Positions 1 to 13,750 of a stretch of 64,000 bases of DNA are shown piece by piece. The stretch covers positions 13,100,643 through 13,164,642 of the forward strand of contig CM057140.1 of NCBI GenBank assembly GCA_029964075.1, given 5' to 3'. The first letter of the stretch is position 1. Each line of letters opens with the position of its first letter. The DNA is from Patiria pectinifera (taxonomy: Eukaryota; Echinodermata; Asteroidea; Valvatida; Asterinidae). A program made the translations under genes and the position numbers. The notes beneath the pieces are model-generated. The model had not been told where the DNA came from and did no database searches. It was given only the letters and a program-made list of their open reading frames with translations.

Positions 1-2124
1 ACGAAATTAAGTTTAATGTTATAAAAAACAGTTCAAAGAATTTCACATTTTCCTCCGCTTACTTTGCTCCTTGCTTCAGCAACCCGTCGGTAGTCCTACC
101 GAGAAACGGCGATCATTCACCCCGCAGTACATGAAGAGCCTGCACACAGACTGACGACAAGGTACAGGGCTCTCAAGGTGAGCTGCACTCGCACCGTTGA
201 GGGCGCTCTTGTTTAAAGGGCCATTCCATTCACTATCTCACCAATGTGAATCGGGGAACCAGCCGCTACTCGGCTACCAGTGGCTCGCGTCGCTTTGGCC
301 GCTCCGTGGTAACATTTGATGTCGTGTTCGAAGTGGTCCAATTCCATGCCCGTCGTTATTCAGCCACTGCCTTGTCTCTGCAGATAAGAGCAGTCTTGCT
401 AAAAGCAGTGTGATTTGGATGGCCCTTTAAACGGGCCGACTGCACCTGTTACACAAGGATAATGAATTGAATGAGTGTATTGGATTGTTGACAGTATTTC
501 GTGAACGCTGCAAAAGAAACTATATTTGTTAAGAGGAACGTCTACGATATAAACAACACCAACAATATGTGAAGCAAACTTGGATAATCTTGCAACAAAC
601 GATTCATTGTAACACGGCGTACATTTTTAAAGTTGTCAATTGTGCAGAAAGTCGCCCTGAAATTTTTGTGGACAGCAGTGGAACGAACTATTTGAGACTT
701 GAGAATTTGTTGTATTTTGTGTTCCAAACAGCGGATGCTGCTGAAAGTTGCCTCCGATTGTGGTAACAAAACGACGCTTAAAAGTTCAGCAAGCCGCTCA
801 AACAACTGTATCAAATCCTTCATTTACCCTAAAGTTGTCTCGTTGGCACTGTAACATGCCATGATGTCACTGCATACTTGCAAAAAGAGTTAACAATTTA
901 AAAACACAACAGCTCCAAATTCTCAGCATGGAAACATGTTGAGCAAGTTACTGGAGATAAACAACAGTATGGTTAGGAGGCTTGACAGTTTGGACCCACA
1001 GAGGGCGCCATTTGCATTATGCCACCTTAAAACATGACATTCTTCAAAGTCAAGTTGCTTTGGTTAGCACAGTGAAATACTGTGAAAATGGTGAGAGCTT
1101 TTTCATGAAATCAACAGAGGGCGCTGTTCAAGATCACCAGTCAGTTTCCAACTGTGGCAATGCTATAGGAAAAACTGCCGCTATGGTCACGTAAGAAATT
1201 GTTTGCCAACCATAGGGTTGATTTGTGAATGCCAAGCCAACCATGGTCCAGGGCACAAAAACTTGTTCTGAACATTCATAACTTTTTGAGAACGGATCTG
1301 AAATATATCTAAGAGTGTTGGGGAACCATCGCTGAACTTGTCACTGTAATTAAAGCTTATCTTTTTCAGTTGTGCTAGTGTAAAATAATGTTGAAATTCG
1401 GATGTTAGCAGAGAATATATATTTTACATGTAAAAATAACTCGTGTTTGTTTTATTTTGTTTGTAAACCTGCGTACAACTTTGTTACTGACAGTAGAAAT
1501 GTGGAGAATGCGGGTGCAGTTGTGATGAGTAAGAGGTCAAGTGTGCTGTCTAATTTGGGAATTTTTCCCCACAGTCTAAAGGTTGAAGAACAAGTAGCAG
1601 TCGTGTCCTCAAAATTAACCCCCATCCCTCTCTCAATCGGGATACACAGTCCTCGTAAACGGGATGCAAGAAAAATATGTTTCCGTGGTAACGTCATCGT
1701 CCGGAACGATGCAGTCCCTTGTTGATATGCGTGGAGAGTCCAAAAGATTGTTAGCTGTAGGAGGGGGCAATAATTGTTGACATAGCTGACAAAATTTTGG
1801 AGAAAAAAATTATATCTGGCTATTTTAAAATTGTGAAAAAATGGATTGTTTTTGGACTTAGAAGTTTGAAGTTGATGACGAGTTTTATTGTGGCTGTTTG
1901 GTTTGTAACGGTTGGAACCTGTCTCAGGTTGAAATCTGACTGTGTCGTTGTTGTGTAGTTGCAGTACATGGAACCAGTATTAAGTTGGAACTTGTTCATA
2001 GAAAGAACCTTCGTATAGTTGGAACTTATCCATAATTGCTTGTGTAGATTCCAAAGAAAACTGCTCACACGGCTAAAGTGAATGGGCTATGCCTCAAAAT
2101 ATAAACCATGATCGTCATTTATTT

Positions 2125-2360
2125 CAGGGGCAGATCTAGCTTTCGGGAGGGGGGGGGGCTGGTATGAAAAGGGGGTTTGAGTGAAGGGGTGCTGAAGATA
2201 TGGGGGTCCGGAGGCATCCCCCATCCCCCCACCCCCGGAAATTTTGAAATCTACGATACCTTCTTGGATTTCCCTGTGTGATTCTAAGGCAATAAATTTA
2301 TGAACTTGAGCATTCCATATGTTATTTTTGGCCCCATTTTGCTAGTAGTAGTATCATCAC
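2125..2360 (+). mobile_element. Same ITR family as the 38.4-kb element, right end lost
   Basis: Starts CAGGGGCAGATCTAG. It contains a G-rich tract, then AAATCTACGATACCTT, CAATAAATTTATGAACTT and CCCATTTTGCTAGTAGTAG in the same order as at 38.4 kb. The right inverted terminus is not recognisable, so the copy is truncated or decayed. Confidence 0.7.
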
Positions 2361-3636
2361 ATTTTTGAATTCCAAATTGCAAACTAGTCAGTATTTAGAC
2401 AGCAGAGAATTCAAAGTCTCTTGGCCTAGATATATTCTCGCTTATCTTCCCAATTCAGTCCACCCTTGAATTATGCTGGGAGCAGTGCCTTCCCAACCGC
2501 CCCTCGTTGGTCGTAGGGTGGGTGCACTCTTCAGAAATCCATAGATTATGCCGATACTATCCAGGCAACGCCTAATCCATTGGCCCAATTCTTCCTTTTT
2601 TTTAAATATTTCAATTCTGTCAGCAAGTCATTTCGAACCATATTGCCAGATTCTGTAACTGGGCCAACAATCGATATAGATCAATAGGGACTCCAGCATT
2701 TCCAAGTGCCGGTTTTATTTTTAATTCTCCCCTTTCTCTGTACTTCCGCAGAAAAATGGCTTAAACAGCTGCAATTTAATATTCTGACAGGAAAAAAAAA
2801 CTGGTCAAAGATGAAATCGTATTGACAGTATTGGCCATGCCCGCCAAATGTATGCAGCGTCACCGTGCGCATGAAGACACAAAGTCTGCATGTAAAATTT
2901 TCCATTTTCACCCAACTACATTGTCAACACATCACTCACACTGAAAAGCACTCGTCAGGTTTTTTTTTAATGTGCAACTCATGAACTCGACCTAATCATT
3001 CCAGGAGATGTTTTTTCAACCCCCCCCCCCCAATCATGTTTCCCCAACAGACAATTTCCGTTGACTTTATCGACGTTTTTCCTCCCATTCAGCCAATAAT
3101 TTCACCCTCAAACGCAACCACTATCTCTCTTCTTTTCCCAAATCCCCGAGAAAAAAATTCTTGGCGCCAAGGGGTTTTTCTGAGTCCATGTACATTTTTA
3201 TTGGTAGCACGTCCAGCATTGATTTTGAAGCGGCAGGCTATGTGTCGCCAGACGTCTTTGCCCGAGTTCATTTGGGTTTCACGCTGCGTGGAGTGCTCCT
3301 TTAATGATTAACCTTCCCGCCACTTAACACCAATTGAAACCAGTTAATATTGCACAGACCTACTTTGGCACTGTACTTATTGTGTACAGAGTATGTACAC
3401 CACCCATGCCAAATATTAGCCGTTATGTACTAGAAATTGTCCACATGGCACATTTTAATGCGATGTTTAGAACACTGGCTTAATTTCAGCGGCCGACTTC
3501 GCCTGGGCTACAACTTACAATTTTTTGGTATGAGGAACATGTTCCCTTGAGCATGTACAGTACATGTACATGTATATCCATTTTTAAAACACACATTTAT
3601 CGTACGTCCGGGGAGATTTTTAAACCCAAACAGCGT

Positions 3637-3703
3637 GGGCTAGTTCAGTTGGTAGAGTGCCGTATCAGTGATATTTCGAAGGTCTCGGGCCCGAACCCGC
3701 TTC
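3637..3703 (+). mobile_element. tRNA-like Pol III head, tRNA pseudogene or SINE fragment
   Basis: Contains a good box A (TAGTTCAGTTGG, 3641-3652) and a box B-like element (GGCCCGAACCC, 3688-3698) at tRNA-like spacing. I cannot pair a proper acceptor stem, and the anticodon-arm region does not form a clean stem, so a functional tRNA is unlikely. The AT-rich downstream sequence suggests the head of another SINE family. Confidence 0.5.
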
Positions 3704-6700
3704 ACTGAAAATTGAAATTTCGACACTTTAGCATAATAAAGTTTTCCATTGGAATTTATAACGTGTGGGGTTTTTTTTAATGTAGCAAAAGAAGCATGCT
3801 TAGACAAATAAGGACAGTATATGGAATCATTATCGCATACATCGATTATTTACTTTTATTTCATCAACTGATGATTCATTCATCTGAGTCGCTTCTGTCC
3901 TTTTTTACACAAATTATGAAAACGTTTCAAACGCAAAAACGTATCTGCTCTGCGCACGATCTGTTGAGATCGCTTGTACCAGACATCCAACACCCGTCTT
4001 TACCGCTAGAGGGCGAGGTAGACGTAGTATATTCAAATATAGCACAGTGTTGGGGTGTATAGTCGATAATATATCCCATGGGCATTGGATTAGAAGTTGA
4101 CAAAAACTAGTCCCCTACGCGAAGCGAAGCCAAAAAGGAAACATACTACATGTACTCCCTTTACCGGACTCGAACCCATCCAAAGCAACAACGGTCCCGG
4201 GCCAATGATTAACTTCCCCGGTGCCCCCATCGTTTGAACCCCGCTCACACCTCGCTATCTCCAGCGGACAATAGACGAGCGTGCGACCGAGTCCGTCAGA
4301 TACAACACCACCCGTTTCTTCGCGCCGTACACATCACAAAGCCCCAACGATAAATCATCTGCCGAGCCGCAGTATATATTTGCCGGTCAAGTTTCTGATT
4401 AAGATTAATGTGGGAGATAAGACCTATTATTGTCCTGGTAATGGTGCTATATAAACGGTTGAATAGGCGCCGTTAATTTTTGCGTGAATGTACAATAGAA
4501 CCGTGCAGGGCTCTATTTATACATATACCACTCCATGTATATACGGAGTATTATTGTTTTCAACTAATTTATTAAGTAAAGCACATTGTGTTGCACAAAT
4601 ATGATATCGTTCAGTAACAAGAAAGGACATTCATTCGGTGTAAAGGTACAGTCATTGCAGAACCATTTTCAATTAAAAGCACTTTTTAATGAAATTTGGA
4701 TTTTCTGTTCAAGGTATATAATTTTTTAGGGTGGAACATCATTTTACATGAGCCACCCCCAATCCACCTCCCAACCACGCCCCTGATGTATGAAAGGACA
4801 ATTATGTAATTCTATTGATTTTTCAAAACTTTACTGTTTAAAACCAAAACACATACCACATAACTCTTTCAGGATTTTCATGATTACTACGCCAATTTTT
4901 TTTAATTCAGTCATTTATTTTATATCAATTCTTCAAATCAATATCTATAAAGCAGGGAAATTTTTCCATTTGTTGCGAAACACGCGCATATATATTTGTT
5001 CCGTAACTGTGGGGACTACACGTGAGTTGTCCTGTGGTACTATTGGGACCGAAGACGCTGTGGGGACAGCAGAAAGTCCCCATAACTCGGTCCTAATTTG
5101 CCTAACAATAAAAACTCTAAACGCGGTGATGGTCCGCCCACTCTTTTACAGATGCCTCGCCTCACTGGTACCGCAGACGATAGACCGCTGGTTACCACAC
5201 GACAGCCACAAATCTTAACATCAACCTGGTGTTTACGTCGCCTGTCACTGCCCGGCAGAGCCCCGCCAAACTCGGCAGAAGGGTATACGACGAGTCATTT
5301 TTCCCCTCACAAACACTAAAATAAATACACTTTGATTTATGAAGTAATTAACTGTCGTTGACGGATGGCAGAGAGCTAAACACGGTTCCAGCTGACGGAA
5401 AAAGAAAACAATTCGCGGCATCGTTTTTCTAACGGTAATGAGAGGCCCCCGGGAATTTGGTAATTATTATTTTTAATATCGCGAGGGGTTAGAAATTGAA
5501 AGAAGCGATTGTTTATTTTCTTGAACCGAAAGTGTGGCTATAAAAAGAACCATTTTATTTCTAGAGAACAAAAAAATGACACTCATACTACGAAATGCAT
5601 AAAATATCATTTATACTACAATAAAGATATGGTGCTGGCTCAGAATAAAGTTCGAACATGTACATGTATATCCATTCTCTATTGAACAATTCCAGAAATT
5701 GCATTTCAACCCCCCCCCCTCCTCGCCAACGAACTATAAGAAACGTGATCGAAAGAAAAACAATCTTTCTGTTTTGTCTTCCAAAAATATTACTTTGTGT
5801 TTCCCACGAACTTTCAAGATTGATAATGCACCAATACGGTCGGAATTGTGGGCAATATGCTCCAAATTTCCAATGCCCAATTCGCGGTGATTATAATAGA
5901 TTAACAATCCTTTATTCCCACCAAACGAGCTTGGTGTCCGCTGAAAATGCAATTTTGTACCGTCAGAAATTTGAAGTTGGCAATATCGTTGCACTCAAAG
6001 CTGCACATCGAATGAACTGGGCGATTGAAATTTCGATATGCGAGAGCACAACGCACGAAACGTTTCTAGTTCTTCGAGGACGACGCCAGAAGTGCCCCCC
6101 ACTCGATAACACATTGACTGCGGTTTAATATTTTGGGCGCAGTGGTATGATAAACCTAGATAGGGACGGAACACGAACTAGGCCAGTTGCCTGTCGCTCA
6201 ATAATGTTGTTTGTCAGTCTGAGCTATGTGTTGACTCACAACACGGCCAAGTTAAATACCAAAATGATTGTGTCAAGCACCAACCAAGTTTAAAGTTGTG
6301 TGTTATTCACAGAATGTAGAAGTGCCCACGCTTGTGGAATGTGAATGTGTGGCAACTTTTTTTGACAGACAATGCCAAACCCACCAAGTTTCGTCACTCG
6401 GCTGCTAAATTGTATAGCGCCACCAGCGTCATTGACCTTTATGCGTATAATCACGGCGGCCATCTTGGAAGGTGTTTTTGTTATTTTGTTTCAGCAACAA
6501 CGAATTAATATTTTTGTACTCGTGCCTATATCCAATCGCATTGCATTCTAAGATGGCCGCTTCGCATGAGGTCTATTTAAGGGTTTTCACATAATTTTGG
6601 AAAGCCCTTTTTAGATTGCCTTTTCCAAAAATGGCTCTTTTGATCATAACGATACACCTGAATATAAACTGTCAACGTTAGACCGTCACAAACTTTCAAT

Positions 6701-7739
6701 CAATCAAACTCGCCCTAAATTTCCGCTCAACACTTTTTTTTCATTTGAAAACACGTTACCGCTATCTTTTACCGAAACATCAACAAAGGTCCATTTTCTG
6801 CATTATATACACCAAAATAAAAACCCGTTTTCAACAGAAAAAAAGAACGATTTAGAAATAGGTTACGCAAATGGGTCGTGCTTGATTCTTTTTCTCTTCA
6901 AAATTCAGGCAACAGTGTTATGAAAACCACATGTCATTGTCTGCCTGACAGACTACACACACAACACTCGCTGCTCGGCAATTGATGAAAGTGCAATAGC
7001 GAGCTCGGGGCCCTCCACAAAAATGACAGACAAAAACGGCACTTCAAAAATTCCCCCTTCAAAAGAAAAAAAAATACAAAAACTCGGGCGTGTGTATATT
7101 TTTTATGTGTGATGGATGGTTTATTTGTGTGGGTTTATGGAGGTTATCGATCAGATAGACAAGGGGGGAATATTGAAGTGTTTACCCGGGAAAGAACGTG
7201 ACCCGGCCTGGCCCCGTTTTTTTTTCCCGCCCGTGTTCACTCGCCGCGCCGCGGTCGAGTCTCCCCCATCAAACCTGGAGTAAAACTCCCCATCGTATGT
7301 TCGTAATAATTACGCTCCTGCTGTCGTTTGACCATTGTACCGAATTGTGGAGAGTATGATGACTGTCAAAGGTCGGTTCTTTTGGATGTTATATCCCTCC
7401 TCCACCTAACCAGGTTATCATAATTTCTCGCGGTAATTGCGCAAACACGAACTACACGACCTAAATATCATTTTGATGCTGCGCGTGCGCCGTTGCGCGG
7501 AGCAAAACCTCCATGGCATGACACACGCTTGCTGACGGTTTTATGGCCGTTATTTAATGGCGTAATATCGCATCTGGCGTAATTTATACCACTGTGAAGG
7601 GGGAACTTACTGAATGACACTTCTCATTTTCAAATAGCTGCCCTTCCTTGTTGCGAATGGTCATAAATAATAGTCATTTTGACGCCTCTGTTTGGATTTG
7701 TTCTCACTTATGGCCTTTGTGTGTAGTGGTTGCTTTAAT

Positions 7740-7763
7740 CATGGAGGAAGTTCTTCCTCCATG
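7740..7763. mobile_element. 24-bp palindromic insertion with 7-bp flanking repeat
   Basis: CATGGAGGAAG and its exact complement are separated by TT. The direct repeat CTTTAAT sits immediately on each side (7733-7739 and 7764-7770); it extends to 8 bp if the outer G is counted. The structure is that of a very small inverted-repeat element with a target-site duplication, or of a solo pair of transposon ends left by internal deletion. A sister copy lies at 11254. Confidence 0.7.
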
Positions 7764-10700
7764 CTTTAATTTAGACCTTTTATTTCTGGAATTTATTTAA
7801 TGTGCATGATGTATTACGGACATTGATGTTTTAAAAAGGTTTATCTGCCTCTCTTCTGGTAACCTTAATTTGAATGACAGCTCGTTGATGTGAAATGTTA
7901 CAAAAGAAATACGAAGCATTAATTTTGGTTCTTTGCATTGAGTATACCACGAAGCAGTTTTGTTTTCGTAACTGTTGACTCAATAGATTTTGACCTGCGC
8001 GGAACAGACCTCTCGTAAGTTTGGTTCTTTTAATACTGTATGACGCCCTCTCTTGTTGACAAAGGCACCGGTCGAACTGTGCGCATGCGTACAAACTGCT
8101 GTTGCGAGAGTTTCTTGGTAAAGGTTTTGTGTGCAAAGACGGATAACAAAATAATATTCCAAATACCCAAAATGAGACTTAAATCATCCATAATGCTTTG
8201 CCCACATACGCACGCATGCGCGAGAACTTGTTCACGTGAGGGGTCTGTCCAATGAACTGGTTCTATACGCAGCTGGACGATTTTAGTGAAATTCATTTAA
8301 TCGATGGTCCAGTTTTCACTCGAGTTTCGACTGGGGTGATTCATTTCAAAGTATACTTCGGTCTCAAATTAGGGTGAATATCACTCTAAATCGTCTAGTC
8401 CCCAGTTTCGTCTAGTCCCCAGTTTCAACTTCGGAAAACTAAAGAGTTGCATGCCAACGTATAAAAAGTTGAGCCCCATTTGCCTATGTTTAGGGCGACA
8501 CACTGACTGATTTATGGAGACAATTTTGACAAGTTGCACCACTCTTCAACACCAAAGACCATCTCAAGCATAATCCGTGTGCTGATGTACATGTACATGC
8601 AGCCATAATGATACAGCATTGGTGGGTTTAGTGTGGTGTGGGAAAGAATGTCTGCTCGGCCAGACAAACTGATGTGTCCTCGGTGTCCTCACAAATCGAT
8701 GAGTTCGGGGTGACTCCCCACCGATTGTCCCGACATCACATTAATCTTCCCCGCGTGTCAAAACCGAGGAGTCACCCTACCATCGCCCGGACAAAATTAA
8801 GTGGCGGGCCCATATATCATTGTCGGCGCGTGGTGGTGGTGTATGGGAGACCATGAGATACACTTAAAGGTATTGTTGTGGGAGAAAGGGAGGCTTGGAC
8901 ATCTATTGGGAAATTTAAAGACAAGCTTACTGCTTTTTTTAATGACAAGATGTTGCCTACGTGCCAGTGCTAAAATGTGCTTAGCTATTGTAGGCATAAT
9001 ATCATGTTGTATTAGGGTAGAGTAATTTTAAGATGTGTGTGACAAAGGGGTTTCTGTCAGTATCCTTTTGGCTGATCGGCTAAAACTTGTTCCGCATACA
9101 AAGATAGAGTAGGCCCATAAATCCAAGATACGTACAGATCTATATTCGCCATTTGTAATAGCTCGTTTATTGCCTGACTTAAACATTTTCGAGCCACAAG
9201 AGGGCGTTCCAGTTATGAACGAGGTCGTAGGGTCGGGCAAAGACCTGTCAAGGACCGATGTATGGACCTCTGTTGAAGACTAACATCCTGCGAAACTTTA
9301 GTTCCTGTAAAAACAACGACCGATTTAAAACTAATCAGCGAGCAGTATCTCCGTCCCCCATCGGCCCGCTGGCAACGAAAGGGGTTAACCCGAGCCGAGC
9401 CCGCGGCCCGATAGCCCCGGCGGCCTAGGCCGGCCTCGCCCCGCTGACTAGACCGATAAGGATGAAGGATGAAGGATCCGGAATGTTACTGGCGGAGATA
9501 GGACAACCGTTAGCATGCCTCTTGCTACAAGCACGATAACCCCGTGCAGTATTGCACTGATGAGCGAAAGTGCTGCTGTTGACCCCAATTTGATACCGGC
9601 ATTCCCGCCATATTTTCCCAGCGAGTTATTAGTGATCAGTTTCAGAGACACCAAACGCGCCTAGTCCTCTTTTCTTTTTTCTATACAGTATCTATTTGTG
9701 TAGCTGTAGTTCGTGGTACTTACACTCTTAATAACTGTAATTGGTTTCATGAGCACTCTAACTATAGCCACTCCGTCGCACCATGGAGGAATAAGATGGG
9801 CCAAGTTGGCCACAGAGCAAGGATCAGGAACTTGTTATGTTTCTATGATTGACTGTTTTCCAGTCTGGACCTGCCGACTGTATTTTAACATAAATATTGA
9901 ACCAGTGAGGCACCAACATTCATCTCATCAGTCAACTATTATACTTAACACCAACTTTTACTTCTTTCTGCAAAATGTGTGTACACTCCATACACATTTC
10001 CTTAAATACTGAAGTGGAATAACCGTCCATATCTTGACACACGAACTTGACCGGTGTTGCATTCAAACACCGTTTTGCCACCTGATTTTTCTCCCGCTAC
10101 TCATTATGCTGTGTACTGTCGTTGAGCTCTTGGGAAAAAAAGAAGTGCAGGTCATTTACCTCTGCGATGCCTGGGGTTCGTGTGTTGATCTTGTGCACGA
10201 TTTTGTGACAACCAGTTTGGGATATTTTATTTTCTTCTTTGAACATTTTTGTGCTTGAACTTGAGGAAAATACACCTGTAATTGGAACCAAGGTTTACAT
10301 TGTATTAGACAGACCAACTGCTTGCCACAAGCTGAAATTTGTCTCAGAGAAGAAGACATTCAGGCTGCATTCGGCATACCGGCAAAGCTTTTTAAACTCC
10401 CATTCTCTTCTCAACAAAATTCTTGGTGTCGATGGCCGAAACAACTTCATCAAAAGTGCAGCTGAAATGCAACATGCTCAAATTTCATACAGCGGGCACT
10501 GGCTGCCGAAGAATCAAAACCTCTAGCCTCTTCCCATCATGCTTTGCTCAAAACAACATCATTATGCAGACGACATAATTTGCCTGGCGGGAAACTGAAC
10601 TCGCCCACAAAAAAAATGCCATTTAGAGAGACCAAAGTGTTGAGGTGTATAGTCTCTGTAGTCAGTGTTGGTGGTGTGTTATTTTTGAACCTGCGTCTCC

Positions 10701-11253
10701 GGTTAAAGATCGGGCTTGGGGCCCGGCAGGCTTAAGTAAACACACCAGGATTTTTTGTTGGTGCGGAGAGCAGGGGCCCAACTGGTCTCATTCAACGGTG
10801 GGGATTTTGGTGCGCTGTCCCCGCCCGCCCCGGGTGTTGACGGGCCTAGCCTGGCCGTACGCTGGGCAAGTTTGTCCCGAGAACAAAGAAGTGGTAATTA
10901 TTTCGCGACTTGCAGATTTTCACAGCTCCGTATTCGAGTTAAACGTGTGTGGTATTCTGCGGTTAGGTATATAGTTATTGTGACGGACCGCACAAAAAAA
11001 ATTAACCGTTTTTTTTTAGGTCTGACCCTTTAGAAAAATATTTCAACCAATTTCGTGTAAAATTAGAATTCATGAAAGCTTTCCAAAAATTCATTTATAT
11101 TGCAACATAAAGGGTATTGAAGGGATTTGAATGCCTGTCATACCACGCCCGGAATTGTCCTTCCCTTTTCATTGAAAACAGAAAAGGTATTTTTGAGCCA
11201 TTTTTTTGGACGATATTATGCATGACCTATGGCATGACAACCGTCGGTTACTT

Positions 11254-11279
11254 CATGGAGGTAGAATCCTACCTCCATG
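11254..11279. mobile_element. 26-bp palindromic insertion with 7-bp flanking repeat, sister of 7740
   Basis: CATGGAGGTAG and its exact complement are separated by AATC. The direct repeat GTTACTT sits immediately on each side (11247-11253 and 11280-11286), extendable to GGTTACTTC. The arms differ from the 7740 copy at one position (T for A). Confidence 0.72.
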
Positions 11280-11786
11280 GTTACTTCGTGCATCTGTGAC
11301 GATTGTCCGCAGCGCGCAGACTCGGTGACCCCAGTGTGACCTCCTGGCGTATCCCAGAAACCCCTGGTCAGTAAATCACTCATTGCTCGCCTATAAAACG
11401 CTCCTTACATGCACTGTTTATGCCCATTTGTGCAGATCTTGTTACATTTTACGCGAGTCTTTTGGCAGTCGAGCAAAAAGACCCCAGGAGCAGGATGCAC
11501 TTTTAATTGGTGTCCGACTTGTTGTGCTGCCAACTCTGTGCGTGGCGGGTACCAGGTAGATGTCAAGGGTCAAGGGTCAAGCCGTACCACTTGTAGCACT
11601 CGCCATTAACATTTCAGCAAAGCCATTTTCTCTGTCTCCTGTTTCTCATTCAACTATGAACAAAAGTAGTCTGCAGTTTTTATGGCGACTGCCCGTAGAG
11701 TTTATTGCGCCATACACCATTCACTGTTAACTGGCAGAACGTCAATAATTATGTCACTCAAAATTGGGGCTGGAGATGCATCGCCT

Positions 11787-11937
11787 GATGCTAAGCACAG
11801 ACCATATCCGCTTAGCCATGGGCGGTTACCAGCCAAAATGTCGTTCAATGTCAATGGCTCGTGACTGGTACTCAGTCATTTGTTAGTTGATTTATGCTTA
11901 GCACATAACTTTGCTTACCAATACTTTTCTGCTTAGA
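11787..11937. repeat. Dispersed GCTAAGCA/TGCTTAGC family, copy 1
   Basis: Contains TGCTAAGCAC, GGTTACCAGCCAAAATGTC, ACTGGTACTCAG and TGCTTAGCAC near its right end. The same words recur in order at about 49.8 kb and loosely at 25.55 kb. The inverted GCTAAGCA/TGCTTAGC ends suggest a decayed inverted-repeat element. Confidence 0.65.
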
Positions 11938-13683
11938 AGAGTCATATGAAATTAGGTCCAGTACTGCTTCAAATACCACTTTTGTCGTTGATAGTTAGAC
12001 GCCAATGTTTACTTTTTTGACCCAACTTGAGACGTACACGCAGACTAAAGTTCAAGACGTAGGCAATATTTCGCTTTCGCGGCGCAATTTCTCATTCCCA
12101 ACAGTAGCCTAACCAATGACATGTGGCACCATTTACCTCTGGCCAATTTTCATCTCTAGTTTCATTTTCCGAGTCCAACCTCCTACTTTTCTCTTTTTCT
12201 CTTTAATTTCTCGGCTCCAATAGACGAGAGCTTTTCGACTCACCACAAATCAAGCCAAGGGAAATCCGATAGCCTTGCACGGCCCATAATGCCCGCTCAT
12301 AACCCTTCAGAACGTCTGCTAGTGTGCAAGAAAAACTACCCGCAGAGTACAAAATCCTCCTCTTGAAAAGAAGTTTTCAATCTGTCTGCGAGTGTTTTCC
12401 GACAACACCGAAAAAACACCGACCATTTAGCAGAGGGGCGAAAAAAATCCATAATAACCAGGATAGAATGTACTAAATAAAGACATCGAGAGTCACACTA
12501 TATTCCCCCGGAATAAAAGCCCCAAGGGCGGCCATTTTGAAAGATCGGTTTTCGTGTGGAATTAAAAAAGAGAACCGTGCTATTTTGCGAAACTTGAGCC
12601 GAATGCTCCGCGGCCGCTGCAGCGCGCGCTCCAGATTGTTTTCTTTTTCTCTAGTTTTTTTCCTCTCGCTTTTATTTTTGTTCTTCCCGTTGGTTCTGAA
12701 AGTACCTCTTTTTCTCTTCGTGATTTCTTGACAGGGCCCGCGGCTTGTAGGGAAACTCTCTCCCCACTGCAGCGCGGAGTTTCCACCGGTCTGTACACTC
12801 CTGTTGTTTCGTCAAGGGTCGTTGACTTGTCGTGTAGATATCTTCGGCGGTGGTGGAGTGGGATATCGAGATGGGGACTGAGGGAGTACAAGGCGGCTCG
12901 CAAGGGTCGGTTAGCACCCTTCAGACCCGGGCTGGTTGACTGTCCCACGGCCCTTCTCGACTATAGGAGAAACATCTTAAAGGCGTCGAGATTCCTGCCA
13001 AGAAAATGCCAAACCTGATGGCATCTTCTATAAGAAAAACACGGATGAAACGTCTCTTCACTTCAGTGGTTCGTCTTACGACATCCGAGACAGTCCTATT
13101 ACTAAAGGCTCCTCATGGGTAGCCTTCGCTTTTGGGCTTAGTTCACGATTTGAGCACGACCGGACTCGAGACCCTCGGAATCGCAACTTTACCGGCATCC
13201 GGAATAATTGTCTTCTTTTGTTTTTTAGACAGATTAACCTTCGAAGTTCACAGCCTGCACCGTTTTGTCGAGTTGGTCTAAATTTCTAAATGAAAATAGG
13301 GCTGCTATCTGATTTTTTTTTTAAAATAGAGATCGGTATAGGTATCGTATTTGAAATATAACCTTTTTAGTCATTTTTTTTCTCCATTTGACGTCATGAA
13401 TGGCCGTACTTGTACTTCTCTGTCGAAACGATGTCGCAGATTCTCCTCATGAGACAATAAATTCTGCACTTTTCGAGAAAATAATGAGAATTCAGCCATG
13501 CTTCCTTCATAAGAAATCAGAACCATTAACGATGAAAAGTTGAAGAGCCCCGGACTAGACGCCCGATTAAAAACGAGTGCCCAAACAGCACTCGCATATG
13601 GGACAGTACACTAGTCGTAATTGGGCGCTGATGAAACTGGGGCCAAATGTTTTGTAAAAAAAAAACACAACGTGTCACTTCAC

Positions 13684-13750
13684 TTACGTGTACATGTGTT
13701 TTACGTGTACATGTATTTTACGTGTACATGGATTACACGTGCACATGTAT
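13684..13750 (+). repeat. Short tandem repeat of TTACGTGTACATG, 17-bp period
   Basis: Three units at 13684, 13701 and 13718 and a diverged fourth (ATTACACGTGCACATG). Each unit contains the palindromic word TGTACA. Confidence 0.85.

Noticed and set aside
4155..4235. Reverse-strand GGGTTCGAGTCC, possible tRNA or SINE box B
   Set aside because: No box A at a suitable distance and no acceptor stem could be found.
5658..6128. 156-codon plus-strand frame
   Set aside because: No motif or family resemblance, and it crosses a C-run likely to be unstable; not supported as coding.
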